Below, piece by piece: positions 51,788-61,728 of a DNA stretch of 64,000 nucleotides. Under the pieces are notes generated by a model. The model ran no database searches. It saw nothing but the letters and a program-made list of their open reading frames with translations, and had not been told where the DNA came from. Numbering within the stretch: the first letter of the stretch is position 1; the number at the start of each line of letters is the position of its first letter. A program made the position numbers and the translations under genes. Source of the DNA: Clostridia bacterium (lineage in GTDB: Bacteria; Bacillota; Clostridia; Oscillospirales; Acutalibacteraceae); contig JAFQBE010000033.1 in the NCBI GenBank assembly GCA_017416765.1, forward strand, positions 25,318 to 89,317, written 5' to 3'.

Positions 51788-52186
51788 ATGCAAATCACTG
51801 ATTCCATCGCTGATATGCTTACGAGAATCCGTAACGCAAATTCCGCTAAGCATGATACAGTGAAGGTTCCCGCATCCAACATGAAGAAGGCAATTGCTCA
51901 GATTCTTGTTGATGAGGGCTATATTAAAAGCTTTAAGGTTGAGGACGACGGCAAGCAGGGCATGATTGAAATTACCCTCAAGTACGGTCCCAACAAGTCC
52001 CAGGTTATCACTGGACTGCGCAGAGTTTCCAAGCCCGGTCTGCGTATGTACACAAATTGTGAGGATATGCCCAAGGTTATGAAAGGCCTCGGTATTGCAA
52101 TCCTCTCAACATCAAAGGGTATTATGACTGATAAGGATGCACGCAAGGCCAACGTTGGCGGCGAAATCCTTGCATTCGTTTGGTAA
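51788..52186 (+). CDS. rpsH: Small-subunit ribosomal protein S8
   Basis: 132 aa; [20 protein letters not shown] and the C-terminal [20 protein letters not shown] segment that binds 16S helix 21. RBS aaggaggt. In E. coli S8 represses the spc operon through rplE mRNA; no comparable site was looked for in detail here. Confidence 0.97.
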   Translation: MQITDSIADMLTRIRNANSAKHDTVKVPASNMKKAIAQILVDEGYIKSFKVEDDGKQGMIEITLKYGPNKSQVITGLRRVSKPGLRMYTNCEDMPKVMKGLGIAILSTSKGIMTDKDARKANVGGEILAFVW

Positions 52187-52200
52187 GGAGGTGCTGCACA

Positions 52201-52743
52201 ATGTCAAGAATAGGCAGAATGCCCATCGCGGTTCCCGCAGGTGTTGACGTAACAATCGACGGCAGCACTATCACTGTTAAGGGTCCCAAGGGTACTCTTA
52301 CAAGAACAGTTCATTCAAACATGGTCGTTGAAATGGATGGCGCAGTTATTACTGTTTCCCGCCCCAACGATTCAAAAGAAAACAGATCACTTCACGGTCT
52401 TACACGTACACTTATTGCTAACATGGTTACAGGTGTTAACGAGTCCTACAAGAAGGAACTTGATGTTAACGGCGTTGGTTACCGTGTAGAAGTAAAGGGT
52501 AAGGATCTTGTTATGAAGCTCGGCTTCTCACACGATGTTATTATGCCTGCTCCTGAAGGCATCACCGTTGAGTGCCCCACACCCAACAAGATTGTTATTT
52601 CCGGTGCTGATAAGCAGAAGGTTGGCCAGTTTGCAGCAGAAGTTCGTGAAAAGCGTCCCCCCGAGCCGTATAAGGGCAAAGGTATCAAGTACGTTGACGA
52701 ACACATCCGCCGCAAAGAAGGTAAAGCCGGTAAGGGTAAATAA
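52201..52743 (+). CDS. rplF: Large-subunit ribosomal protein L6
   Basis: 180 aa from ATG 52201 (MSRIGRMPIAVPAGVDV), RBS aaggaggtg; the frame's earlier GTG overlaps rpsH. Two tandem domains end in the conserved KRPPEPYKGKGIKY box, with Pro-Pro here. It supports factor binding near the sarcin-ricin loop. Confidence 0.96.
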   Translation: MSRIGRMPIAVPAGVDVTIDGSTITVKGPKGTLTRTVHSNMVVEMDGAVITVSRPNDSKENRSLHGLTRTLIANMVTGVNESYKKELDVNGVGYRVEVKGKDLVMKLGFSHDVIMPAPEGITVECPTPNKIVISGADKQKVGQFAAEVREKRPPEPYKGKGIKYVDEHIRRKEGKAGKGK

Positions 52744-52764
52744 GATTGAAGGAGTTGAAACGAA

Positions 52765-53124
52765 ATGGTTAATAAGCCTGAAACAAGAAAGGCAAGAGAC
52801 GCACGTCACGCAAGAGTGCGTAAAAAAATCTCCGGTACACCGGAGCGCCCCCGTCTCAGCGTATTCCGCTCCCTTCAGCATATCTATGCTCAGCTCATCG
52901 ATGATGTTAACGGCGTAACAATCGCTGCTGCTTCATCTGTTGAGAAGGATTTCGCAGAGTACGGCGGAAACAAAACCGCTGCCCGTAAGGTTGGCGAACT
53001 GCTCGCAAAGCGCGCTGTTGAAAAAGGCGTTGAAAACGTCGTATTCGACAGAGGCGGTTATATCTACCACGGCCGTGTGCAAGAACTGGCCGAAGGCGCC
53101 CGTGAGGGCGGCCTGAAGTTCTGA
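52765..53124 (+). CDS. rplR: Large-subunit ribosomal protein L18
   Basis: 119 aa; an Arg/Lys-rich N-terminus ([20 protein letters not shown]), then [17 protein letters not shown] and [20 protein letters not shown]. It binds 5S rRNA next to L5. Confidence 0.96.
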   Translation: MVNKPETRKARDARHARVRKKISGTPERPRLSVFRSLQHIYAQLIDDVNGVTIAAASSVEKDFAEYGGNKTAARKVGELLAKRAVEKGVENVVFDRGGYIYHGRVQELAEGAREGGLKF

Positions 53125-53141
53125 GTAAGGAGGGTAAAACT

Positions 53142-53642
53142 TTGGCTAAAATCGACGCAACGGCATTAGAACTCCAGGAACGCGTTGTTACTATCAACCG
53201 TGTTTCTAAAACAGTTAAGGGCGGCCGTATCTTTAAGTTTGCTGCTCTCGTAGTTGTCGGCGACGGCAACGGTCTCGTAGGCTTCGGCCTCGGTAAGTCC
53301 GGCGAAGTTCCGGATGCAATTCGTAAGGGCATTGAGGATGCAAAGAAGAACCTGTTCAGAGTTGCTCTGAAGGGCACAACAATTCCTCATGAGGTTATCG
53401 GTAAGTTCGGCGCAGGCGTAGTTCTGCTCAAGCCCGCAGCTCCCGGTACCGGCGTTATCGCCGGCGGCCCTGTCCGTGCAGTTGTTGAAACAGTAGGTAT
53501 CAAGGACATCCGTTCCAAGGCACTTCGTTCCAACAATCCCTGCAATGTAGTCAGAGCTACTATCGACGGTCTCAAGCAGCTTCGCAATGTTGAAGAGGTT
53601 GCTGCTATCCGCGGTAAGTCAGCAGAAGAAATTCTTGGTTAA
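53142..53642 (+). CDS. rpsE: Small-subunit ribosomal protein S5
   Basis: 166 aa. TTG start at 53142 with RBS aaggaggg 7 nt upstream; homology supports it ([20 protein letters not shown]). The double-stranded RNA-binding-like segment and [19 protein letters not shown] loop are present. Works in decoding fidelity with S4. Confidence 0.95.
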   Translation: MAKIDATALELQERVVTINRVSKTVKGGRIFKFAALVVVGDGNGLVGFGLGKSGEVPDAIRKGIEDAKKNLFRVALKGTTIPHEVIGKFGAGVVLLKPAAPGTGVIAGGPVRAVVETVGIKDIRSKALRSNNPCNVVRATIDGLKQLRNVEEVAAIRGKSAEEILG

Positions 53643-53656
53643 GGAGGGTGGAACAA

Positions 53657-53836
53657 ATGGCAGATATTAAGGTCAAGCTCGTCAAAAGTCTGATCGGTTC
53701 CAACAAGAGCCAGATTGCCACCGCTCACGCACTCGGTCTTAAAAAGATCGGCGACGAAAAGGTTCAGCCCGATAATGCAGCTACACAGGGCAAGGTTAAG
53801 AAGATTGTTCACCTTGTTCAGGTTAGCGAAGCGTAA
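53657..53836 (+). CDS. rpmD: Large-subunit ribosomal protein L30
   Basis: 59 aa from ATG 53657 (MADIKVKLVKSLIG; RBS aaggagg); the upstream ATG at 53648 sits on the RBS. The KSLIGSNKSQIATAHALGL core is standard. L30 is absent in some bacteria but present here. Confidence 0.95.
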   Translation: MADIKVKLVKSLIGSNKSQIATAHALGLKKIGDEKVQPDNAATQGKVKKIVHLVQVSEA

Positions 53837-53855
53837 GCAAGGAGGTGCTTGAGAA

Positions 53856-54299
53856 ATGAAATTACACGAACTTTCACCGGCACCCGGTTCCACATCGGAG
53901 CGTAAGCGTATCGGTAGAGGTCCTGCTTCCGGTCAGGGTAAGACCGCAGGTAAGGGTCACAAAGGTCAGAAGGCTCGTGCCGGCAGAGGCATGAGAGCCG
54001 GTTTCGAAGGCGGTCAGATGCCCCTTCAGAGACGAATCCCCAAGAGAGGTTTCGTTAACATTTTCGCAAAAGAGATTGCTATTGTTAATCTTTCCGCAAT
54101 TGATGAGAAGTTTGAAGACGGCGCAGTAGTTGACGTTGAAGCACTCATCGCAGCAGGTCTTGTAAAGAAGGCTCTCGACGGCGTTAAGGTTCTTGGCAAC
54201 GGCGAAATCAGCAAGAAGCTCACCGTTAAGGCAAATGCTTTCTCTGAATCCGCTAAAGCTAAGATTGAAGCCGCAGGCGGAAAGGCAGAGGTGATCTGA
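53856..54299 (+). CDS. rplO: Large-subunit ribosomal protein L15
   Basis: 147 aa; Gly/Arg-rich extended N-terminus ([40 protein letters not shown]) that threads through 23S rRNA, then a globular domain. RBS aaggaggt. Confidence 0.96.
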   Translation: MKLHELSPAPGSTSERKRIGRGPASGQGKTAGKGHKGQKARAGRGMRAGFEGGQMPLQRRIPKRGFVNIFAKEIAIVNLSAIDEKFEDGAVVDVEALIAAGLVKKALDGVKVLGNGEISKKLTVKANAFSESAKAKIEAAGGKAEVI

Positions 54300-54300
54300 G

Positions 54301-55647
54301 GTGCTGCAGACAATAATCAACGCGTGGAAGATTGCCGACCTGCGTAAAAAGATACTGTTTACAGCTCTCATCATCTTTATATTCAGACTCGGTGCAGCAA
54401 TTCCCGTTCCTTTCACAAACATCGCTGAAGGCGGTATCCTTGGTGATGCAGCTGAAGGCACGTTCATGAGCTACCTGAGCATGATGACTGGCGACGCGTT
54501 CGCTTACGGTACAATTTTCGCTATGTCAATTACACCGTACATCAACGCTTCAATTATCATGCAGCTTCTGGCTGTTGCAATTCCTCCCCTGGAAAGACTT
54601 TCCAAGGAAGGCGAAGAAGGCCGCAAGAAGATTGCAGCTATCACTCGTTTTGTTACAGTCGGTCTTGGTCTCATGCAGTCCACCGCATACTACTTCTATC
54701 TGAGAAACCAGAACTACCTTATGACAGATGCTGACGGTGCTAAGTTCACCGGCTTCTTCGCAGTACTTCAGGCAATTACAATTATTGCTTGCCTTACTGC
54801 AGGTACAGCGTTCATCATGTGGCTCGGTGAACAGATAAACAATAAGGGTATCGGCAACGGTATTTCTATGATTCTTTTTGCCGGTATCGTATCCCGTATC
54901 CCCGCAATGGTTATGCAGGTTGTTTCCTACTTCCAGCTCGGCGGTCCCTACTATGTACTTGCTCCCATCGTTGGTGTTATTGCACTTCTGATGATTGCAT
55001 TCATCGTATGGATGGATAACGCAGAAAGACGCATTCCCGTTCAGTATGCAAAGCGAGTTGTCGGTAGAAAAATGTACGGCGGCCAGAGCACACACATTCC
55101 GATGAAAGTAAATATGTCCGGCGTTATGCCCGTCATCTTCGCTTCATCAATTCTTTCACTTCCCCCCACAATTCAGATGTTTGTCGATGTTGAAGAGGGA
55201 AGCCCCTGGGAAACATTCTTCGGAATCTTCCAGGCAACACATCCGGTTTATGTTGTTCTCTACTTCGTAATGATTATCTTCTTTGCATACTTCTATGCAC
55301 AGATTCAGTACAATCCCATCGAAATGGCAAACAACATCCGTAAGAACAGCGGTGCTATCCCGGGTATTCGTCCCGGTAAGCCCACATCCGATTATATTGC
55401 TAAGATTCTGTCAAGACTTACTCTTATGGGCGCACTCCTGCTGAGCGTTGTGGCTTTGTTCCCGACAGTATTCAGCCAGGTTGCAACCTTCTGCCTCGAC
55501 AAGTTCTCCGACGGTTACTACAGCCAGGGTATGAACATCTCCCTGGGCGGTACATCTATCATCATTATGGTTGGTGTAGCTCTTGAAACCGTTAAGCAGC
55601 TTGAGAGCCAGATGATGATGCGTCACTACAAGGGCTTCCTTGATTAA
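54301..55647 (+). CDS. secY: SecY protein translocase channel
   Basis: 448 aa, GTG start (54301) one base after the rplO stop; the RBS (gaggtg) lies in the end of rplO. Ten TMs, with plug and pore-ring regions, the N-terminal ADLRKKILFT, YAKRVVGRKMYGGQSTHIP and IPGIRPGKPT cytosolic loops that bind SecA and ribosomes. It is the core of the SecYEG channel. Confidence 0.97.
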   Translation: MLQTIINAWKIADLRKKILFTALIIFIFRLGAAIPVPFTNIAEGGILGDAAEGTFMSYLSMMTGDAFAYGTIFAMSITPYINASIIMQLLAVAIPPLERLSKEGEEGRKKIAAITRFVTVGLGLMQSTAYYFYLRNQNYLMTDADGAKFTGFFAVLQAITIIACLTAGTAFIMWLGEQINNKGIGNGISMILFAGIVSRIPAMVMQVVSYFQLGGPYYVLAPIVGVIALLMIAFIVWMDNAERRIPVQYAKRVVGRKMYGGQSTHIPMKVNMSGVMPVIFASSILSLPPTIQMFVDVEEGSPWETFFGIFQATHPVYVVLYFVMIIFFAYFYAQIQYNPIEMANNIRKNSGAIPGIRPGKPTSDYIAKILSRLTLMGALLLSVVALFPTVFSQVATFCLDKFSDGYYSQGMNISLGGTSIIIMVGVALETVKQLESQMMMRHYKGFLD

Positions 55648-55674
55648 GGCATAAGCCGGAAAGGAAAAATAGTT

Positions 55675-56307
55675 ATGAAACTTATTCTTCTCGGCGCACC
55701 CGGTGCAGGTAAGGGCACACAGGCTGAGGTCATCAGCGCAAAGCTCGAAGTACCGGCAATATCTACAGGCAATATCATTCGTGAAGCCCTTGCCAACGGC
55801 ACAGAAATGGGCCTGAAGGCAAAATCGTTTATCGATGCAGGACAGCTTGTTCCCGATGATGTCGTTATCGGCATCATCAAGGAGCGTCTTGCAAAGGATG
55901 ACTGTGCAAACGGTTTCATCCTTGACGGCTTCCCGAGAACCATACCCCAGGCTGAGGCACTTGATGCAATGGGCGTAACCATTGACCGAGTAATCAGCAT
56001 CGAGGTTGCTGATGAGAACATCGTACGCAGAATGTCCGGCAGACGCGTCTGCAAAGCCTGCGGTTCTTCTTATCACCTCGAATACAAGAAACCTGCTAAA
56101 GACGGTGTATGCAACGCATGCGGCGGCGAGCTGGTTCAGAGAAAAGACGATCATCCCGACACGGTTCTTGACAGACTTCATGTTTATCATGAACAGACCG
56201 AACCGCTCAAGGATTACTATGAGAAGAAGGGCATCCTTCGCATAGTTGTAGGTCAGGAGGAAGTTGCTGATACAACAGCGCTCACCCTCAAGGCTTTGGA
56301 GGATTAA
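55675..56307 (+). CDS. adk: Adenylate kinase with zinc lid
   Basis: 210 aa. P-loop GAPGAGKGT (7-15), AMP-site segment STGNIIREAL (Asn in place of the more usual Asp/Met of STGDMLR), DGFPRT and a lid with Cys126/129/146/149 that should bind zinc, as in many Gram-positive enzymes. It interconverts ATP, ADP and AMP. RBS ggaaagg. Confidence 0.96.
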   Translation: MKLILLGAPGAGKGTQAEVISAKLEVPAISTGNIIREALANGTEMGLKAKSFIDAGQLVPDDVVIGIIKERLAKDDCANGFILDGFPRTIPQAEALDAMGVTIDRVISIEVADENIVRRMSGRRVCKACGSSYHLEYKKPAKDGVCNACGGELVQRKDDHPDTVLDRLHVYHEQTEPLKDYYEKKGILRIVVGQEEVADTTALTLKALED

Positions 56308-56309
56308 GC

Positions 56310-57059
56310 ATGATAGTGCTGAAAACCAATCGGGAGCTGGCCCTCATGCGTGAGGCATGCCGGATTTCGGCTGGGGCATTAAGAGTGGCAGGCGAAGCGG
56401 TACAGCCCGGTGTAACAACCGAGGAAATTGACCGCATAGCTTACGAATATATTATCAAGCAGGGCGCAAAGCCGAACTTCTTGAATTATAACGGCTTTCC
56501 TGCCACCGCATGCATTTCCATAAACGACGAGGTCATTCACGGCATTCCGAGCAAAAAGCGCGTTATCAAGGAAGGCGACATAGTCAGCATTGACCTGGGC
56601 GCATCCATCAACGGCTACAATGGCGACAACGCCGCCACTTTCGCAGCGGGCAAAATCAGCCCGGAAGCGGAGCGGCTGATCAACACCACCAAAGAAAGCC
56701 TCTACGAGGGCATTAAGGCGGCTGTTGCAGGCGGCAGAATCGGCGATATTTCAAATGCCGTTCAGCGCTACTGCGAGGAAAGAGGCTTTTCAGTTGTTCG
56801 TGATTTCGTAGGTCACGGTATCGGCACAAAGCTTCACGAAGACCCCAGCGTACCCAATTACGGCACACCCGGCAGAGGTGTGCGCCTGTTACCGGGCATG
56901 ACTTTGGCCATTGAGCCCATGATAAATATGGGCGGCTACGAGGTCAGACAGCTTTCAGACGGCTGGACTATTAAAACAAAAGACGCAAGTCTGTCTGCAC
57001 ATTTTGAGCACACCGTTGCAATAACAACGGACGGTCCGAAAATTCTCACCGTTGAATAA
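56310..57059 (+). CDS. map: Methionine aminopeptidase, type I
   Basis: 249 aa, 2 nt after adk. The pita-bread metal ligands are present: two Asp in SIDLGASINGYNGDNAAT, His in GHGIGTKLHEDPSVPNYG, Glu in AIEPMINMG and Glu in FEHTVAIT. It trims initiator Met from nascent proteins. Confidence 0.96.
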   Translation: MIVLKTNRELALMREACRISAGALRVAGEAVQPGVTTEEIDRIAYEYIIKQGAKPNFLNYNGFPATACISINDEVIHGIPSKKRVIKEGDIVSIDLGASINGYNGDNAATFAAGKISPEAERLINTTKESLYEGIKAAVAGGRIGDISNAVQRYCEERGFSVVRDFVGHGIGTKLHEDPSVPNYGTPGRGVRLLPGMTLAIEPMINMGGYEVRQLSDGWTIKTKDASLSAHFEHTVAITTDGPKILTVE

Positions 57060-57073
57060 GGGAGATGACGGAT

Positions 57074-57322
57074 ATGGAGCTTAAAAAAGGAAGCGTTGTC
57101 CGCTCCAAGGCGGGACGCGATAAAGGCAAACTTATGGCTGTTGTAGCAACGGAAAACAGAGCGGTGCTGCTCTGTGACGGCAAGGAGCGCAGGTTAGAGC
57201 AACCAAAGCGCAAGAATCTGCTTCACATAGCGCCGACTAAAACCGTGCTGGAGGACAGCAGGTTGTCAACCAATCACAGTTTAAAAAAAGCACTCGCTGA
57301 AATTGAAAAAGAGTGCATCTGA
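57074..57322 (+). CDS. KOW-domain RNA-binding protein (L14e-like)
   Basis: 82 aa from ATG 57074 (MELKKGSVVRSKAGRDKGKL), because gggag is 9 nt away; ATG 57065 touches it. An N-terminal KOW-type SH3 barrel (~1-50) resembles archaeal/eukaryal L14e. Genes of this sort sit between map and infA in many Firmicutes. It may be a ribosome-associated RNA binder; its role is not established. Confidence 0.88.
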   Translation: MELKKGSVVRSKAGRDKGKLMAVVATENRAVLLCDGKERRLEQPKRKNLLHIAPTKTVLEDSRLSTNHSLKKALAEIEKECI

Positions 57323-57340
57323 ACGATGGGAGGTTAGGTT

Positions 57341-57559
57341 ATGTCAAAACAGGATATGATCGAAGTTGAAGGTACAGTAATCGAAGCGCTGCCCAATGCA
57401 ACCTTTCAGGTTGAGCTTGAAAACGGCCACAGGCTGTTAGCTCATATCTCCGGTAAACTCAGGATGAACTACATCCGCATTCTTCCCGGCGATAAGGTTA
57501 CGGTAGAAATGTCACCGTACGACCTGACAAAGGGTCGCATCACGTGGCGCACAAAATAA
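57341..57559 (+). CDS. infA: Translation initiation factor IF-1
   Basis: 72 aa OB-fold protein: [58 protein letters not shown] ggaggtt. IF-1 blocks the 30S A site during initiation. Confidence 0.97.
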   Translation: MSKQDMIEVEGTVIEALPNATFQVELENGHRLLAHISGKLRMNYIRILPGDKVTVEMSPYDLTKGRITWRTK

Positions 57560-57590
57560 GCACAAGCGTATTATCAAGGAGGTATTCCAA

Positions 57591-57704
57591 ATGAAAGTCA
57601 GACCTTCTGTAAAGAAAATTTGCGAGAAGTGCAAAGTCATTAAGCGCAAGGGTAAGATCATGGTTATCTGTGAAAACCCGAAGCACAAGCAGCGTCAGGG
57701 CTAA
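57591..57704 (+). CDS. rpmJ: Large-subunit ribosomal protein L36, zinc form
   Basis: 37 aa, ATG 57591 with RBS aaggaggt. [20 protein letters not shown], then [12 protein letters not shown]: zinc ligands Cys11, Cys14, Cys27 and His32 are all present. It is the smallest gene of the operon. Confidence 0.97.
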   Translation: MKVRPSVKKICEKCKVIKRKGKIMVICENPKHKQRQG

Positions 57705-57739
57705 TTGACGCAAACCATTAACGGAGGTGCAACTGAAAA

Positions 57740-58108
57740 ATGGCGCGTATATCAGGTGTTGACCTGCCCAGAGATAAGCGAGTAGAAGTTGGTCTCACTT
57801 ATATCTACGGTATAGGTCCCAAAACAGCTAACGACATTATCGCCGCTACAGGGATTAATCCCGACACACGAGTAAAGGACCTCACAGAAGACGAGGTTTC
57901 CAAGCTCCGTGAGTATATCGACCACAACGTTAAGGTCGAAGGTGATCTCAGAAGAGAAACAGCATTCGACATTAAGAGACTTGTAGAAATCGGCTGCTAC
58001 CGTGGCTTACGCCACCGCAAGGGTCTTCCCGTAAGAGGTCAGCGTTCAAAGACAAACGCTCGTACTCGTAAGGGTCCCAAGAAGACGATTGCTAACAAGA
58101 AGAAATAA
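57740..58108 (+). CDS. rpsM: Small-subunit ribosomal protein S13
   Basis: 122 aa; [20 protein letters not shown], the helix-two-turns-helix region and the basic [17 protein letters not shown] tail that reaches the P-site tRNA. RBS ggaggt. Confidence 0.97.
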   Translation: MARISGVDLPRDKRVEVGLTYIYGIGPKTANDIIAATGINPDTRVKDLTEDEVSKLREYIDHNVKVEGDLRRETAFDIKRLVEIGCYRGLRHRKGLPVRGQRSKTNARTRKGPKKTIANKKK

Positions 58109-58126
58109 GTGAAGGAGGAATAAAAA

Positions 58127-58531
58127 ATGGCTAAAGCTAATGTTAAAAAAGCCGGTGCAACTCGCAGACGCCGTGAGCGCAAGAATATCGAGCGCGGTGC
58201 TGCACACATCCAGTCCACCTTCAACAACACGATTGTCACTATCACAGATACACAGGGCAATGCAGTTTCATGGGCAAGCGCAGGCGAAATGGGCTTCAGA
58301 GGTTCAAGAAAGTCCACTCCCTTCGCAGCACAGACTGCAGCAGAAACAGCTGCTAAGGCAGCTATGGAGCACGGCATGAAGTATGTTGAAGTTTATGTCA
58401 AGGGTCCCGGTGCAGGTCGTGAAGCAGCTATCAGAGCTCTTCAGACAGCAGGCCTTGAAGTCAGCATGATCAAAGACGTAACTCCCATCCCGCACAACGG
58501 TTGCCGCCCGCCCAAGAGAAGACGCGTGTAA
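58127..58531 (+). CDS. rpsK: Small-subunit ribosomal protein S11
   Basis: 134 aa; [33 protein letters not shown] and the conserved [16 protein letters not shown] end. RBS aaggagg. It lies at the 30S platform near the E-site mRNA. Confidence 0.97.
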   Translation: MAKANVKKAGATRRRRERKNIERGAAHIQSTFNNTIVTITDTQGNAVSWASAGEMGFRGSRKSTPFAAQTAAETAAKAAMEHGMKYVEVYVKGPGAGREAAIRALQTAGLEVSMIKDVTPIPHNGCRPPKRRRV

Positions 58532-58558
58532 CCTATTATTCAGGAGGTGTAATTACAA

Positions 58559-59185
58559 ATGGCAAGATATACAGGTGCGGTCTGTAAGCTTTGCCGCCGT
58601 GAGGGCAAAAAGCTTTTCCTCAAGGGCGCAAGATGCTATACAGGCAAGTGCTCAATCGAGCGTCGTTCCTATGCTCCCGGCCAGCACGGCCAGAGCCGCA
58701 AAAAGACTTCAGAATACGGTATGCAGCTTCGCGCAAAGCAGCAGGCTAAGCGTTACTACGGTATTCAGGAGAGCCAGTTCCACAAGTATTTCCTTATGGC
58801 AGAACGCCGTCAGGGTGTAACAGGTGAAAACCTTCTCAGAATCTGCGAAAGCCGTCTTGATAACATTGTTTATCTTCTCGGTTGGGCAAATTCCCGTGCA
58901 GAAGCAAGACAGCTTGTAACACACGGCCATTTCACAGTAAACGGCAAGAAGGTTGATATCCCGTCCTACCTTACAAAGGCAGGCGACGAGGTTGCTATCA
59001 GATCTGCAAGCAAGGACAGCGCAAAGTTCAAGGCAGTTCTTGAAACAAACGCAGCTCGTCCCGTTCCCCAGTGGCTCGACCTCAATGCAGATGCAGCAAC
59101 AGCTAAGGTAGTAGCCCTTCCCGCACGCGATCAGATCGCAACACCGGTTGAAGAGCATCTTATCGTCGAGTTCTACTCGAAGTAA
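58559..59185 (+). CDS. rpsD: Small-subunit ribosomal protein S4, zinc form
   Basis: 208 aa. The N-terminus keeps a zinc knuckle (Cys9, Cys12, Cys26, Cys31). The S4 RNA-binding domain is at ~98-160 ([37 protein letters not shown]). It nucleates 16S 5'-domain assembly. Placement between rpsK and rpoA is the ancestral order. Confidence 0.97.
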   Translation: MARYTGAVCKLCRREGKKLFLKGARCYTGKCSIERRSYAPGQHGQSRKKTSEYGMQLRAKQQAKRYYGIQESQFHKYFLMAERRQGVTGENLLRICESRLDNIVYLLGWANSRAEARQLVTHGHFTVNGKKVDIPSYLTKAGDEVAIRSASKDSAKFKAVLETNAARPVPQWLDLNADAATAKVVALPARDQIATPVEEHLIVEFYSK

Positions 59186-59240
59186 TAATGTTATTGAGTT
59201 TCTGCGTTTATTACTCAAATTAACAAGGAGGGTTTTTTGA

Positions 59241-60191
59241 ATGATAGGAATTGAGAAGCCCAAAATCGAAACTGCCGAATTCAGCGCAAGCGGAGATTAC
59301 GGAAGATTCGTTCTGGAACCGTTGGAGCGTGGCTACGGTACAACACTCGGCAACAGCCTGAGAAGAGTACTTCTTTCCTCACTCCCCGGTTATGCTATCA
59401 CATCCGTTAAGATTGACGGCGTATTCCACGAGTTTTCAACAATCAAGGGCGTCAAAGAAGACGTTACTGAAATTGTTCTTAACCTCAAGAGCGTAATTCT
59501 CAAGATTCACGGCGACGGTCCCAAGACAATGTACATCGACGCTTCAGGCGCAGGCGTTGTCACAGCAGGCGATATCAGCACCGACAGCGAGGTTGAAATC
59601 ATCAACCCCGAGCTTCCCATAGCTACACTTGATGCTGATGCTCACCTTAGCATGGAGCTTACATGTGATAAGGGCCGCGGCTATGTTTCTGCAGAGCGCA
59701 ATAAGGCTATTATGCAGCCTATTATCGGCGTTATTGCAATTGACTCTATTTATACACCTGTTTTAAAGGTGAACTACACAGTCGAGAACACACGTGTTGG
59801 TCAGATTACTGACTATGACAAGCTCACGCTTGAAGTGTGGACAGACGGCACCATCAATGCGAAGGAAGCCGTTTCTCTTGGCGCCAAGATCCTCAACGAG
59901 CATCTCAGTCTCTTCGGAGATCTGTCGGATGAGGCTTTCGACACAGAGGTAATGGTCGTCAAAGACGACAACAATACAGAAAAAGTTCTGGAGATGACCA
60001 TTGAGGAACTTGACCTGTCTGTGCGCTCCTTCAACTGCTTGAAGAGAGCCGGTATCAACAAGGTTGAAGACCTTATCAACAAGTCAGAAGAGGATATGAT
60101 GAAGGTGCGCAACCTCGGCAAGAAGTCTCTTGACGAAGTTGTTGCAAAGCTCAGAAGCCTCGGTTTTGACCTTCGTAAGGAAGAGGAATAA
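59241..60191 (+). CDS. rpoA: RNA polymerase alpha subunit
   Basis: 316 aa. Alpha-NTD (~1-230; [20 protein letters not shown]) dimerises and binds beta/beta-prime. A short linker leads to alpha-CTD (~248-310; [29 protein letters not shown]) that binds UP elements and activators. RBS aaggagg. Confidence 0.98.
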   Translation: MIGIEKPKIETAEFSASGDYGRFVLEPLERGYGTTLGNSLRRVLLSSLPGYAITSVKIDGVFHEFSTIKGVKEDVTEIVLNLKSVILKIHGDGPKTMYIDASGAGVVTAGDISTDSEVEIINPELPIATLDADAHLSMELTCDKGRGYVSAERNKAIMQPIIGVIAIDSIYTPVLKVNYTVENTRVGQITDYDKLTLEVWTDGTINAKEAVSLGAKILNEHLSLFGDLSDEAFDTEVMVVKDDNNTEKVLEMTIEELDLSVRSFNCLKRAGINKVEDLINKSEEDMMKVRNLGKKSLDEVVAKLRSLGFDLRKEEE

Positions 60192-60235
60192 TTCTTCAAC
60201 CCAAACACACATTTATCTGTAAAGGAGTGTTTTAA

Positions 60236-60631
60236 ATGCCCGGAACCAGAAAACTCGGCAGAGCCAGCGACCACCGTATGGCTATGCTTCGTGCAATGGT
60301 GACATATCTTTTAGAGAACGGCAAAATTGAAACCACCGTTACAAGAGCTAAGGAAGTCCGTTCACTGACAGAGAAAATGATCACTGTCGCTAAGGACAAC
60401 AGCCTTAACGCAAAGCGTCAGGCTCTTGCTTTCGTCACAAAGGAAGATGTTGTTAAAAAGCTCTTCGACGAAATCGCTCCCAAGTATAAGGACGTTAACG
60501 GCGGCTATTGCCGTATCATAAAGACAGGCCCCCGCCGCGGTGACGCAGCGGAAATGTGCATCATCGAACTTGTTGGTGATGACAAGGCAGCTGTCGAAGA
60601 AACCAAGAAGGCTAAGAAGGCTTCCAAATAA
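60236..60631 (+). CDS. rplQ: Large-subunit ribosomal protein L17
   Basis: 131 aa; [19 protein letters not shown] and [14 protein letters not shown] are the family core; the end is Lys/Ala-rich. RBS aaaggag. Last gene of the operon, with a terminator 36 bp beyond. Confidence 0.97.
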   Translation: MPGTRKLGRASDHRMAMLRAMVTYLLENGKIETTVTRAKEVRSLTEKMITVAKDNSLNAKRQALAFVTKEDVVKKLFDEIAPKYKDVNGGYCRIIKTGPRRGDAAEMCIIELVGDDKAAVEETKKAKKASK

Positions 60632-60666
60632 GCCACAAGCCATTAAGGTTTAATATTTAATAACAA

Positions 60667-60706
60667 CCCCTGCGTTGGTGTAAAAACCAATGCAGGGGCT
60701 TTTCTT
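60667..60706 (+). terminator. Terminator of the ribosomal operon
   Basis: cccctgcgttggt / accaatgcagggg (60667-60679, 60686-60698), 13 bp with one mismatch, followed by cttttcttg. Confidence 0.9.
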
Positions 60707-60929
60707 GTGTGAAATAAATGTGTAATTTTCATTTTGTCGAGATAATATCAATGTTATAATCATTGTTATTTAACATCAAAATTCTATTAAATTATTGTTT
60801 AAACAAAATAATATGCGGTATTGTGCGCAGCGCTACGATGCTGCAACCTCAGGTTGCGGAAATTCAAGCATAAAATGGTGGCGTGCAACCGGGATTTTTG
60901 CTATAATCGGGGTGAAAGGAGCGGTGAAT
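60707..60929. other. Upstream region of the XRE gene
   Basis: AT-rich. It contains a 7-bp dyad gcaacct-c-aggttgc (60843-60857), a possible operator, and TATAAT at ~60902 with no clear -35 box. The RBS gaaaggag lies 9 nt before ATG 60930. Confidence 0.45.
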
Positions 60930-61643
60930 ATGGAATTACACGAAAACTTATCTGCTCTGCGCAAGGCAAAAGGACTGTCGCAGGAGGATATGGCGGAAAA
61001 ATTGGGCGTTTCGCGCCAAGCGATATCCAAATGGGAAAACGGCCTGACCTCTCCCGAAATGGCAAATATCGCAAAGCTGTGCGAAATTTTAGAGGTTACA
61101 CCCAATAAGCTGCTCGGTTACGAGGAAGATGAAAAAACAAATCAACCTAAAATCCAACATTCAAAACCGCAGCGCCCATGGTGGCAATATATGCTTATCG
61201 TTGCCGGTGGAATTATGCTTGCACACCTGATTGCGTTTATCGTTGCAACAGCTCTTTTTGGTACAACTGTTTTTATCAGAAAATCACAGCCTGTAACTGA
61301 GCAACACGCAGAAATAATTGAGTTTGAACAGCCGGTAGTCAATAACTTCGATTTTTCAGTAAAAGAGAAAAAAGGCAGCTCAATGCTGATAAAAACAGAT
61401 TTTGTTCCCGTTATAAATAACGACGATTATTTTTATTTTGTTTCGGTTACGGAAGATGACGGCAAAACCAAGGATTATAAAGCGATAAAACAGGGCGGAG
61501 TATATACGGCGGATATTCAGCTTGATATAAGCTCGATACATCGCGCTAAGGTTGTGGTGTTGATTGAAATAAACGGTCAGACCTATTCACAGTACCTTGC
61601 GACAATAAGAGAAGTCACCGAAAATTCAGTTGCGTGGGAATGA
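60930..61643 (+). CDS. XRE-family regulator with a TM segment and external domain
   Basis: 237 aa from ATG 60930 (MELHENLSALRKAKGLSQED). HTH_3 domain at 1-62 (KLGVSRQAISKWENGLTSPE), a short linker, one TM (~90-113), and a ~120-residue beta-rich external domain. Such one-protein membrane regulators can sense outside signals; none is known for this one. It is not part of the ribosomal operon. Confidence 0.85.
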   Translation: MELHENLSALRKAKGLSQEDMAEKLGVSRQAISKWENGLTSPEMANIAKLCEILEVTPNKLLGYEEDEKTNQPKIQHSKPQRPWWQYMLIVAGGIMLAHLIAFIVATALFGTTVFIRKSQPVTEQHAEIIEFEQPVVNNFDFSVKEKKGSSMLIKTDFVPVINNDDYFYFVSVTEDDGKTKDYKAIKQGGVYTADIQLDISSIHRAKVVVLIEINGQTYSQYLATIREVTENSVAWE

Positions 61644-61728
61644 ATATTCGTTAACTTTCGGGGCAATAATTTAAGGCATCGGCAGTAAATAACTGTCGGT
61701 GCCAGATTATTTTATAGGAGTATTAATT

